Assembly (NCBI GenBank): GCA_964058805.1
Contig: CAXKVV010001327.1
Span: forward strand, 1 to 29,592
DNA length: 29,592 nucleotides
From: Schoenoplectus triqueter
Taxonomy: Eukaryota > Streptophyta > Magnoliopsida > Poales > Cyperaceae
Direction of reading: 5' to 3'
Each line of letters opens with the position of its first letter. The first letter of the stretch is position 1. Positions 10,532-20,008 of this stretch are shown here, in pieces. The position numbers and the translations under genes are program-made. Under the pieces are notes generated by a model. The model was given only the letters and a program-made list of their open reading frames with translations, was not told where the DNA came from and did no database searches.

Positions 10532-11825
10532 CCTGACCCGGCATAAGCAGGCGCTGACCCCGAGGCTGGCGTACTACCTCCGGAGTAGAGAGACTCCGCG
10601 ATCCTCACCAGCACTCCTAGGTACGGTTTCCTGAGATTTTTTTTTCTTTCTTCAGAATTTAGAATCTAAACCGAAAATAAAGATGTTTTTAAAATAAATC
10701 TGAACTGCGGTATTTTCTATCCAAAATTGATTAGAGACCAAATCTGAATTATCATATGCATCCGGTAAATTGACCAACATTTTTTGGGTCTACCCGTATT
10801 CGCATGTCATAACATGTAATATTACATGTATATAGGATATGAGTAGGACTCGGGAAGTAGTCTCGGGATAGGATTAGATAGAATTAAATAATGAAATTGT
10901 AGATTATAATTATTAGGATAATATTATTACTATCACTAAGTATTAATTTAGTAAAGTAGTTAATCATGCATTAAATGCATGAGAGTGCTGAGAGGCGGGC
11001 CGGGTAATTCTCAGTCTGAGGTCGCCTTGCATAACCAAACCGTTGTGGTTACGTATGGTAACCCATAGGCCTGTGGGTCTCACCGATCTGTATATGCACT
11101 GCGCATCTTTGCCTGTCGGATTATCCATCGATCCCGTCATTTGGCAGGTTCGGCTATATCAGAGTATTTTTTATCAATATTATATTTTCACTATTCTTAA
11201 TATGATTAAGATTTTTAAATCCAAATTTGAGCGATTAAAATACCATGTCTTTTAGTATTTAGTGTGGGCGGCCATATTCGAGACTGGAATCTACACCGAG
11301 ATATTATATTATTTTATTTATCCGGCTTATTTAGGATCCTGATATGTCCGAAGGGTTTTCTTCTTTGACCCCTAATTAGCACAGAGAAAGTCAGAATGTG
11401 GTCCTCTGGCCTTAGTGAGTATAGTGTAGGCTCCCATTTGTATATATTTTGTTTTGTTATTTTTACGGGATGCGGTCTTTTGACCCTTGGTTGGTGCAGT
11501 GTAGGCTCCCATTTATTTTCGATTTGTCAATTCACGAGTAGTTATATCCTTTTGGCGATATGACAACTGAAATCATAACTTCTTAATCCCCTTTGTTTAT
11601 TATATTATTATTATTCTGTGAGGTGAATCATCAAATTTAGAATACTAAGTATGTGCTTTTAGCCGTCACTCTCCTAGGGCGTCATCATCCCGGGAGGTCA
11701 AATTTTTTCAGGGTATTTAGGGCATTGGCGTCCGTTTACTCGAAAATCCTAAGTTTGTAAGTTGGGCCCGAATACGTGCCCGCTTAGGTAAGTCACAAGT
11801 CCAGGGCCCGATCACGTGCCCGCTT
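10532..11825. other. Non-coding LTR-like block between two copia elements
   Basis: No credible reading frame. The block contains paired imperfect repeats: 'gtgtaggctcccattt' at 11424-11439 and 11499-11514, each preceded by a related 'g-ggtc-t-tg-cc' segment, and 'gggcccga-(t)cacgtgcccgctt'-type segments near 11764 and 11804. The wording resembles the LTR of another, probably Gypsy-type, retroelement, but no partner LTR, PBS or TSD was found. The short GC-rich start (10532-10635) does not continue the copia LTR. Confidence 0.45.
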
Positions 11826-13235
11826 TGTGGATGGATTTTCAAAATAGTTTACCTTAGGTGGTGATTCCAGTTTTTCTTCAAGAATTGTGCTTGAGACGAG
11901 AGGCACCTTTGGTCCATTTACAACTTCCAATATTGATGTTGAAGGAGCCACCTTAACTTCTTCTTCTAGCAAATCTGAAGATGGTTGTTTGAGAGATGCT
12001 TGAATGGTGGGTTGTTCACTCACCATGGTGGATTGTTGAGTTTTAGGCCTTTTGGAATCGGCTATCTTGCGTAAAAGCTCAATGGTGATAGGATCGGTGA
12101 TATTTTTGGAGATGATGATGGTCTCCACATCCATACCATTAGACATGTCTTCCACCATGGCCATGAGAGCAAAGTTTGCTTCTTGAGAATGAGACGCTTC
12201 ATTGTCGGAATCATTGTTATCATCATCTGAATCGACATCCCAAATGACATTCATAGCTTTTGCCTTCCTTTTACCTTTAAAAGTATCTTTGACAAATTTG
12301 TCTTTTCGGTCTTGACGATTTATTCCTTCGGTACCCTTAAGATGAGGAAAAAGTAGAAAACATGAGTGTATGGTATGTCCCTCCTTGTGACATCCGAAGC
12401 ATATCACTTTCTTGTCATGCTCCTCCCTCTCTTTATTGAACTTCTTTTCAAAGTTGAGCATCCCTTGAAGCATCTTGGAAAGAAGCATTGCGTCTTTTGA
12501 TACTTCGTGGTCAAGTGTTTGAATGAAGTTTTCACGTGAGGATGATGGGTGAAAGTGTTTAACATTGCTTTGAGCAGGAAATGCAACTTGTTTTGGTTCA
12601 ATATGATAATCTCTCGCTTGCTTCAGTTTTTCTTCAAAGCATCTTAGATGAGTATACAACTCATCCGGCGTGAAAGAATCATTTGTCCCTTGCATAGCCT
12701 CTAGAGCGGAGACTAGTGCTTCCCATCTCGGTCTTCGTAGCATCACCCGTAAAATTTTGCCTACAACTTTATTATTTGTTAGAGGCTCACCCAAATCTGA
12801 AAACTCATTTTGAATAGATAACAATCTATTATACATTTCTTCAATTGATTCATGGTCTTCCATTTTGAAATTTTGAAATTTGGTTTCAAGACCCATAATT
12901 TTGGTTCTTTTGATTTGAGTATTACCTTCAAACCTATTTAGTAAGGCCAACCACATGTCTCTAGCACTAGTCATATTACCAAAAACTAGAGCTATCGGTT
13001 CACTTACCGAGTTAAGTATGGCATTTACTGCACAATCATTTAGACCTTTGTCTATTTGAGATTCGGTGGTCAAACTATGGGTAGTGGTGTTGTATTTTGG
13101 TTTATATCCATATTCAACAATGGACCATACATCAATAATATTGAGGTAGTTGATCATGCATTTCTTCTAATAAGAAAAATTCTTACATGAAGAATCAAAG
13201 ACCGGAGGTTCCTTAATATGCCTACTTGGTGTCAT
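11793..13235 (-). pseudogene. Gag of a second copia element, one nonsense codon, 3' truncated
   Basis: An uninterrupted 454-codon frame (11793-13157) carries a UBN2/copia gag domain over about residues 1-175 (DVWSIVE, DMWLALLNRFEG, ESIEEMYNRLLSIQNEF). A CX2CX4HX4C zinc knuckle follows at residues 253-266 (CFGCHKEGHTIHSC), then an acidic DSDDDNNDSDN segment. The likely original start is the ATG at 13233-13235: 22 in-frame codons, including VFDSSCKNFSY, lead to a TAG at 13167-13169 where copia gags have Trp, then continue into the long frame. The last ~15 residues run into the unrelated GC-rich repeat near 11800, so pol is lost. It would make capsid protein; a truncated product from the internal Met is possible but unproven. 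Confidence 0.85.
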
Positions 13236-13268
13236 TTAAATTGGTAAAACCACAATTTTGGACCTATT

Positions 13269-13280
13269 GCTCTGATACCA
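13269..13280 (-). other. tRNA-Met(i) primer-binding site of copia element 2
   Basis: The minus strand reads TGGTATCAGAGC, a perfect 12-base complement to the initiator tRNA-Met 3' end. It lies 33 bases upstream of the presumed gag ATG and one base from an LTR edge at 13282. Confidence 0.93.
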
Positions 13281-13281
13281 C

Positions 13282-14381
13282 TGAAATTCTAAGTAATTGT
13301 TGATGGTTATTACCAACAAAGTACAGAAATTGTAAGGAACACAGTAAAATGTTAACGGAGTTCGGCTATAACAATGCCTACGTCTCCGGGTCTCACCCAC
13401 AACCGGGATGTCGCTTAATTGCTCAAAAATTCAGGTACAATTACAAAAGCTTTAGCTTCTTCACAAAAACAAGTGCAAGAAGACTAAAGACAGTAATTAA
13501 AAAAGAAAACAACAGATGAGCACTTAAGGCTCAAAGAGCAAGTTTGAGATAACACTCAAGGAAATAAAGCAACTGAAGATTGAACAAAAATCTATATGTT
13601 TGGCTTGATCAAAATCTTTTGTTCTTGTAATTTGCAAAAGGAAGAGAATCAGCTCAATAATTTGCAGAATGAAATGCTCTGGGTTGCAAAAAGAATGATC
13701 ACTATTTTTTTGATTTCTTTACACCCAGAACATCCTTTTATATGAGTCATTAACAGAGAAACTGGTATTCTTGCGCTAGGAAACGTTATAACGATTCATA
13801 AATCGTTATAACGTCTTATATTTTCCAAGAATACCCTTGTCAGAATTAAATTGAAACATTATAACGATTTAAAAATGCATAGGATGAATCGTTATAACGT
13901 TAAACAGAGACGTTGAACGATTTACAAAACCGTTATAACGCTTTGACTGGTTTGACCAACTTCTGACAAGTCTAATGAGTTTCAGAAACGTTATAACGAT
14001 TCAAGTAATCGTTATACGTTTCCTTAATCGTTGAACGCTTTATGAAGCGTTACACAACGATACACTCTGTTAACTTTTGCTAAATTCTACGCACAGAGAA
14101 CCTGAGATGTGGATTGAATCATTATAACGTGTGGGGAATCGTTATAACGGTTCTCTGTGTCAGAAACTCTTCCTTGCATAATTATGAAGAATATAAGATG
14201 TTGATTTATACCTATACAATTAATATGATCCTATATAGAAGCCCTCTGAATCAATCTTGATCATTTCTTCTTCATTCCTTTGAAGCTTCTTAGAATCCTA
14301 CAAATAAATCTCAAGAACACATTGTTAAATTCAATAAGGTTTTGCAAAATAACAAAATTAAAGAAATTGTTAAGTATAACA
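13282..14381 (-). repeat. 5' LTR of copia element 2 (outer end uncertain)
   Basis: The inner edge is fixed by the PBS: on the minus strand the LTR ends ...AGAATTTCA. The outer edge is a guess at 14381 (minus strand TGTTATACTTAAC); 14533 is an alternative TGTTGAAACTC start. The matching LTR is absent because the element is truncated at about 11.8 kb, so the boundary cannot be confirmed here. The LTR holds a large cluster of CGTTATAACG palindromes. Confidence 0.65.
13783..14150. repeat. Cluster of about 12 AATCGTTATAACG palindromic motifs
   Basis: Copies or close variants start at 13783, 13801, 13857, 13887, 13910, 13929, 13988, 14007, 14026, 14045, 14117 and 14137. The core CGTTATAACG is itself palindromic. 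Several copies are paired head to head: 13783-13796 and 13801-13814 are perfect 14-base inverted arms around cata. The cluster lies in the U3/R part of the LTR. The core resembles MYB-type AACG/CGTT sites, but no factor can be assigned. Confidence 0.85.
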
Positions 14382-16060
14382 CTATTGTACTAACTCTGAC
14401 GTACATATATTTAGTGTAACAAAATATCTTAACCAATTCATTCAAATGAATACTCAAATTTTATCTTTTTACTTTAAAAAATTGATCTAGTTTCACTACT
14501 TGATCAACCGAGCTTCAAAATATGAGTTTCAACACATTCTCTTTGTGAATGAGAAGTGAAATGATGATCAAAATACTTAGAACATTAAAAGCACTTATTT
14601 AAAATTTTATATATCATCTCCTTGACCTAGAGAAAATATTTGATCAATCGATTGAGATTCACCCGCACTAAATCGCTTCAATTAAATTTCTAACCGAGAT
14701 AATTTCTCCCTTGTTTTTTTTCCAAAAAGTTGATCCATTTCATGTGTAATTTATCTCATTGTGTTCTCCTCATCGCTATCTTTTTAACGATATATAACAT
14801 GAAGGGTAACTCTCAAATATGAGAGAGATACCATTGGAGCTTTTGTTCAAACATGTTAAGTATGTAATCTGCTCTTTTTTCAAATCTAAATTGAATAATA
14901 GTTAAAAAGTAGTTAGATTAGTTAAGATAGTTGGGGTATAGAATGAGATATAGAACTTAGGGTATGAAAAATTTTTCTCTATTAATAATAATAATAAGAA
15001 TAAAATAAAATTTTAATACTAGAATGACAACATGCCAGTGAAAGATGTTATTGGGAGTGGTGTCTGTTTTTTTTTAATATTTGCAACTTGGGCTATTACA
15101 TATTTAAAAACTCTGATTTTCATGATACTGTAGCAATGTCCAGTGAAAGTACGCCACTCACACTGACATATATGTATTTTTTTTGTTAAAAGTGAAAAAA
15201 AGACGTTATTGAGATTGATGCATTTCTTAAGTGTCATCCTCAGTGGTGTACTACCATTTTTAGTATTAATTTATTATTATTATTATTATTATTAATATGA
15301 TTTTTAATGTTATTAGAAAAAAATCAGTGTCCAGGCTACATTTGCCAACGGACACGTATATGTTTCGAGGCCCCAGTCGCATGCGGCGTTCTCCGTGGAA
15401 TGCCTAGTGGCGGGTAAATGGCTGTGAAGATGCAAGGAAAGAAAAATAAATATAGGTATGACCGTCAAATCCAGCGTTATTTAATCTCACCAAAATATTT
15501 AAACTGAAAAACATACTTTATTTTTTTTTTAACATCGATTTATATAGCTTAATAAATTCTATATGCCAAAATCTAATTTAAGATGGGGTTTTTCAATTTT
15601 TATTTTTAACTATATTTCTAGAATTTTAATATAATGCTAAAATGATAATAAAATAATAAATATTTTAATATAAAAATGGTTATTTAAAATTTTTAAAATA
15701 GATATTAGAAAACATTGTATACAGTAAGTATAAATATACCAAATAATATTTAAATTGTTCGTATGTTTCACCACACATTAAGTGGAATAATATTTAAATT
15801 ACATGACTATAAATTTACTTTCTAATTTTCTATTTAGTTTGAAACTTCAAAGAAAAATCCAAAAATGTCAAAATAACAATTGTCAAGTAATCATCCTCTT
15901 TCAAAGTTAGTGTTCTTGTATAACATTCTTGATATCTCCCCAAATTTGATTTACTCATAAAAGTTTATTTTTATGTTTTGAAGCTGACATTTGTTCATAT
16001 ATTAACTTTGAATTGCTATAATAAAAGTATTTTTAGTTTGTAGGTATTAATATATTTTGG
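14382..16060. other. Intergenic, AT-rich, no gene seen
   Basis: Only short chance frames. A (TTA)n microsatellite lies at 15270-15293. A small GC-richer island (15325-15445) has GTGTCC and GGACAC as short inverted arms near 15329 and 15350; it could be a remnant exon or element end, but nothing supports a specific call. Confidence 0.6.
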
Positions 16061-16074
16061 GCATGCTCTAGAGC

Positions 16075-16112
16075 AAGGGAGAAGAAGGAAAAGGGAGGGG
16101 GGAAGGGGAGGG
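16075..16112 (+). repeat. 38-base purine tract with G-quadruplex motif
   Basis: Every base from 16075 to 16112 is A or G on the plus strand. The last 20 bases (16093-16112) contain four runs of three or more G separated by 1-2 bases, a canonical G-quadruplex pattern. A 12-base palindrome (TGCTCTAGAGCA, 16064-16075) abuts it. The surroundings are about three-quarters AT. Confidence 0.85.
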
Positions 16113-16317
16113 TGATTGAGCAATTCAAATTATATTTACTTATTTTATAAATTAAAAATTAGGAACTCGATAAGTGTACCTCAAGATTAGTATCTGTTAA
16201 ATATGTCAACTGACATATGTTGATCACGTGCTGAAATAGCTGTTGTGGACATTGCACGTTTCTGAAAATCTATATTGAATAAAATTTATACCTAACAAAT
16301 CTACTCCTAATACTCAT

Positions 16318-16827
16318 TAAAATATATCTTAATATCTATTGAATAAAACTTTTTTTATCTGTAAATCTATATTCATTTGTCTCAATAGTCAATGTTCTCT
16401 TAATATTTAAGTTTTAATACTCAATTATCTTAAATAAAAATAAATATTGATACATTATAAAGCAACCATCTATCAGTAATAATTAAAATCGTAATATCAA
16501 CGATCTGAAATGTTAATATTTATTTAAAATATTTAACTCCAAAATATCATTATTTATAAATTTTTATATCTACCATAAATAAGTTTTAATATCAAATATA
16601 AAATAGTTTAATATATCAATCATTGAAATACATATTAGTATACCACATAGCAATCATTCAAACTAAAAAATAAAAAAATACTACAACTCTTTATAACTAA
16701 TAATTATTAATCTTAATAGTTATTTAAATATGTCTTAATGTCTATTGAATTAAGTTTTTTTTTATCTATATACCTATCTTCATTTGTTTGTACACCTATT
16801 TAAATATGTCTTAATGTCTATTGAAGT
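16318..16827. repeat. Dispersed direct repeats in AT-rich DNA
   Basis: A segment reading roughly 'aaatat-tcttaat-tctattga' followed by a poly-T and 'atct-ta-a-ctat-ttcatttgt' occurs near 16319 and 16726. Its first 25 bases recur a third time at about 16801-16826, directly before the inverted-repeat structure at 16832. It may be the remnant of an unidentified element. Confidence 0.55.
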
Positions 16828-16831
16828 AGTC

Positions 16832-17254
16832 GTAACTTGTATGAGTCCATACGGACCGTATGCATATGCATATGCATACGAGTCGTATGGTCTAGATCCG
16901 AGTGGAACAAGTAGCATAAGGGTTTATAAATTTTAAAAGGAAGCCAAGTAGTGGGGGCACGCGACATCCTTTTAAAATTTATAAACCCTTACGCTACTTA
17001 GCTCGGCCACAAGCGTATGACCTACGTTGGTATAATAAAGGGTCGATCCACAAGGAAGAAGGTGACTACTGAGTTTACATTACTCGGGTCTTTAGATGTG
17101 CAAATAAGTAAAGGGGTGGTGTTCAAAGATTCTTGGTGATTTATGTAAAACAGAGAACATTAATTAAATCTTTTTGTGCTTTGGGTTTTGTAAGATATAG
17201 GTCAGTTCCACTCGGATATGGACCATATGACCCATATGGACTCAGACAAGTTAT
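16832..17254. repeat. ~420-bp nested inverted-repeat structure
   Basis: The left arm 16832-16908 (gtaacttgtatgagtccata ... gatccgagtggaac) matches the reverse complement of 17205-17254 (gttccactcggat ... tccatatggactcag...ttatg), with an extra palindromic block in the left arm. Inside sits a strong hairpin at 16898-17006. No transposase frame and no clear target duplication were found, so this may be a MITE or a rearranged duplication. Confidence 0.7.
16898..17006. repeat. Long hairpin with 33-bp near-perfect stem
   Basis: Arms 16909-16941 and 16967-16999 are complementary over 33 bases with one mismatch (A against C, near the base of the stem) and enclose a 25-base loop. An outer CCGAG (16898-16902) pairs with CTCGG (17002-17006) across a small internal loop. 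Size and shape overlap with plant miRNA precursors and with small MITEs; no known miRNA was recognised. Confidence 0.8.
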
Positions 17255-19380
17255 GGCTACTTTTAAAGATTGATTTCCTCGATGGTTGTATGAATCCTAA
17301 CTGGCCAGTACCTGGTAAACATACCTCAACTATCGCATATTGGTTTGTTTGTATAGTTGGTGGTCTGATAGGGTTCCTAAGTTCACCTAAACCTCAATCG
17401 ACGCATGTTGACTTAGATCACTTAGATTGAGTGTTTGTTTCCTGTAAGTACGCTCAGATCTCATAATTTGAGCGGGGTTCAACCTTTTGGGCATAACTCG
17501 ATCTACCATTTCGGGTCTCAGATCTACCTATTGTACTTAAAAAATCCTTGAAAAACTACTTGAATCTTATACGATTCGAAAGCCTGGTCTCGGTTCAAGA
17601 CCTATCATAGCAGTTGGGCAAGCAGATCAGACAAGCAATGACAATAATACATAGCATAACAATCACTAACCTTCTTTTGACCGATTAACTAATCACATGC
17701 AAAATATAATAACCACTATCATTTATTACCACAATAAAATATATACAACAGTAATAATTATTGTCTTTCCTTTGGGCCGGTCCAGTAATTATATTTTATC
17801 ATATGTATACTAACTGTATATATCAAAAAATAATTAATATAAGTATGATTGATATCTTAATTAATTATTTTCCAGAATATATCTCTAAAATAACCTTTAT
17901 AATAATTTAATTTAATGCTGAAAATTGAATAAAATAAATTTAATTACTATAATTCTGACTTTGTAATTAAATTTTCAATGTAATGCATAATCCTTACATT
18001 AATTACTGAAATTGTCACAACCGTTGCAGCTTTTATCCAAATCGTTGTAACGTGTACCTTATGTCGTGATCTTTTTAGATTTGAAATTATATTTCAAAAA
18101 AATTCAAAAATAAATTACCATAAATCCATAATTATAAAATCAACCTTTAACTTAACAGAGATATGCAACCCTCCTGATCATCGAGTTTCTTAATCCGTAT
18201 AGTGATCTTTCTCAAGATCTGATGGAGAGATCAAGAGAAATAGAGACAAAGTTAGATATCTAAACAGTTTTACATCTTATTTCGAAAACTCTGAAATACT
18301 GACTAATTTTACTTTATAGTATATCTAACTGACTGTACTGCACTGTAATATATCTATATATATACACGTGTATACCTTTTTAGATCATTAAAACCATAGC
18401 TATTTATGCCCTTTTAAAGATATCGTTAATCGACCTTTACAAAGTCGGTTTATTTATTTTATTCACAAAGTCTAATCAAATCATGCCACATCAAGACAAC
18501 TGTAATAGTGGCCAACCGAAATCAAATAATTCAGGTGCCTAAGTGAATATCCAACCGAAATTAATATCAACAGTTTTGACGACCATTAGTTTATGAATAG
18601 CATATTGTTTTTAAAGATGGCAACTCAATTTTAGACTTTGCAAATTTTCTCCATTTAATAAAAAATGGAGACATCCATTTATCCATAATTTTTTTCCGTA
18701 AAATAAAATATTCAACCATTCTTGTATCTAGCTTTTTAACAGTTATATTTATGTTTAGTTGAGTTTTTCAAGAACCAATAGCTTTGCAACATTAATCATA
18801 ATTTTATAAAAAAAAAAATTAGACCATCACTGAATTATAAAATTACACATGTGCTTTATACACATTAAGGACTCGATTCTCATGACATGTATATTATTCA
18901 AAAATTTACTAAATTTGATCACTTTAATTTAGAATTTGATCAATTGACAGTCCATAATTATAATATATAATTATATCACATATATGCTCACAAAATTATT
19001 AAAATTATTTAATAATTAAATTATTTTATAATTATATCCATTCCCTCCCCTTCCTCTCTTCTTTATTTCCGGAACACACTAAAGATTAATGAGATAGACT
19101 GATTCACTCATAATTTTATGATATATCAAACACTGAAAATTACAATTAGAGACATTAATAATATGAAATCTATATAAAACATAATTCCAATTCTAATGGT
19201 ATGAAATATTTGGTTTGTCATAAATAAATATGGTCATTTAATTTAGTTTAGTACAATTCATATTGAATTTTAGTTTTCATTAAAAAATAAAATAAAATGA
19301 TAAATATAAGACAATAAGACAGTTACGAACTATGGACAAAAATGAACTCTCTCAAGGAAAATATTATTATTATTAAATTT
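17255..19380. other. Intergenic, no gene seen
   Basis: AT-rich, with only chance reading frames. A copy of the LTR motif (AATCGTTGTAACGTG, 18040-18054) and an ACACGTGT G-box-type site near 18364-18371 are present. The stretch 17640-18600 has the texture of an old LTR, but no boundary can be set. Confidence 0.5.
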
Positions 19381-19559
19381 TTTTTTTGATGAAATGCCCG
19401 TGAGCTTCTCAAGGAAATTATTTAATGAAACCTTTTGCATTGCAGATTTCCGAGAAAGCAAGCTCCGTTCATTTTTTTTTTTTGTGATAAAGGGAAAAAG
19501 AATCCGCCTGGAAATAACCTACACCAGAAGCGCACAGGAAACTTTTGAAACCATAACAT

Positions 19560-19576
19560 CCGCGTCTCCAACGCGG
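19560..19576. promoter_or_regulatory. Inverted pair of CGCG boxes (CAMTA-type) upstream of the C2 gene
   Basis: CCGCGT (19560-19565) and ACGCGG (19571-19576) are reverse complements separated by five bases. Both match the vCGCGb box bound by plant calmodulin-binding transcription activators (CAMTA). They lie about 435 bases before the start codon at 20009, in an otherwise CpG-poor region. That they act on this gene is inference. Confidence 0.55.
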
Positions 19577-19646
19577 CAAAAAAGGACCTTCTATTCCCGG
19601 CGTTCATTCTTTGACTGCGCATCGCTCAAAATGAAATTCTACTCCA

Positions 19647-19700
19647 TATATATAAATGGAATAGAGGTTCGGTCCATTCGGACCGTTCGGTCACTTCGGT
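19647..19700. promoter_or_regulatory. Upstream TATA-like run and TTCGG repeat/hairpin
   Basis: A tatatataaat run (19647-19657) is followed by several TTCGG repeats and a small hairpin, CGGTCC-attc-GGACCG (19670-19685). The TATA run is 350 bases before the ATG, so it would imply a long 5' leader. It is weaker as the core promoter than the box at 19908. Confidence 0.35.
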
Positions 19701-19907
19701 GTAAAGTGTAAACAATAAACTGACCGGCTTCATCAGTTTGGCTTATATAGTTTGATTCATGATCCAGTCGTAGTCAACAGATTCCTTGCCAGTGGGAGAG
19801 AAGTGCCCGCCCTTCTGGAAAGAAATATCCCCAGTAAATGCAAACGCCTCATTGATCCCTCTTCCGTAATTATCTCCAACTCCGAGAACAATTCCACAAT
19901 CCCGTCG

Positions 19908-19940
19908 CTATTTATCCCCCACTCCTCTCTCTCCCTTTCC
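19908..19940 (+). promoter_or_regulatory. Probable core promoter of the C2-domain gene
   Basis: A TATA-like CTATTTATCC at 19908-19917 is followed directly by a CT-rich tract (19918-19940), resembling the pyrimidine patch of plant promoters. A start about 30 bases downstream would give a 5' leader of roughly 65 bases with no upstream ATG. Confidence 0.55.
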
Positions 19941-20008
19941 GCACTAAATCCTTCTAGTCTCTCAAATTTTCAATTTCGAACCAAAAAGAGAACGAACCAA
20001 AACCTACG

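Noticed and set aside
16898..17006. Calling the hairpin a miRNA gene
   Set aside because: Stem is too uniformly perfect and lies within a larger inverted repeat; no known mature sequence recognised, so it is left as a repeat.
17218..17430. 70-codon frame considered as a copia RNase H fragment
   Set aside because: Only a vague resemblance in a GG...SS stretch; no catalytic residues and no adjoining pol sequence.
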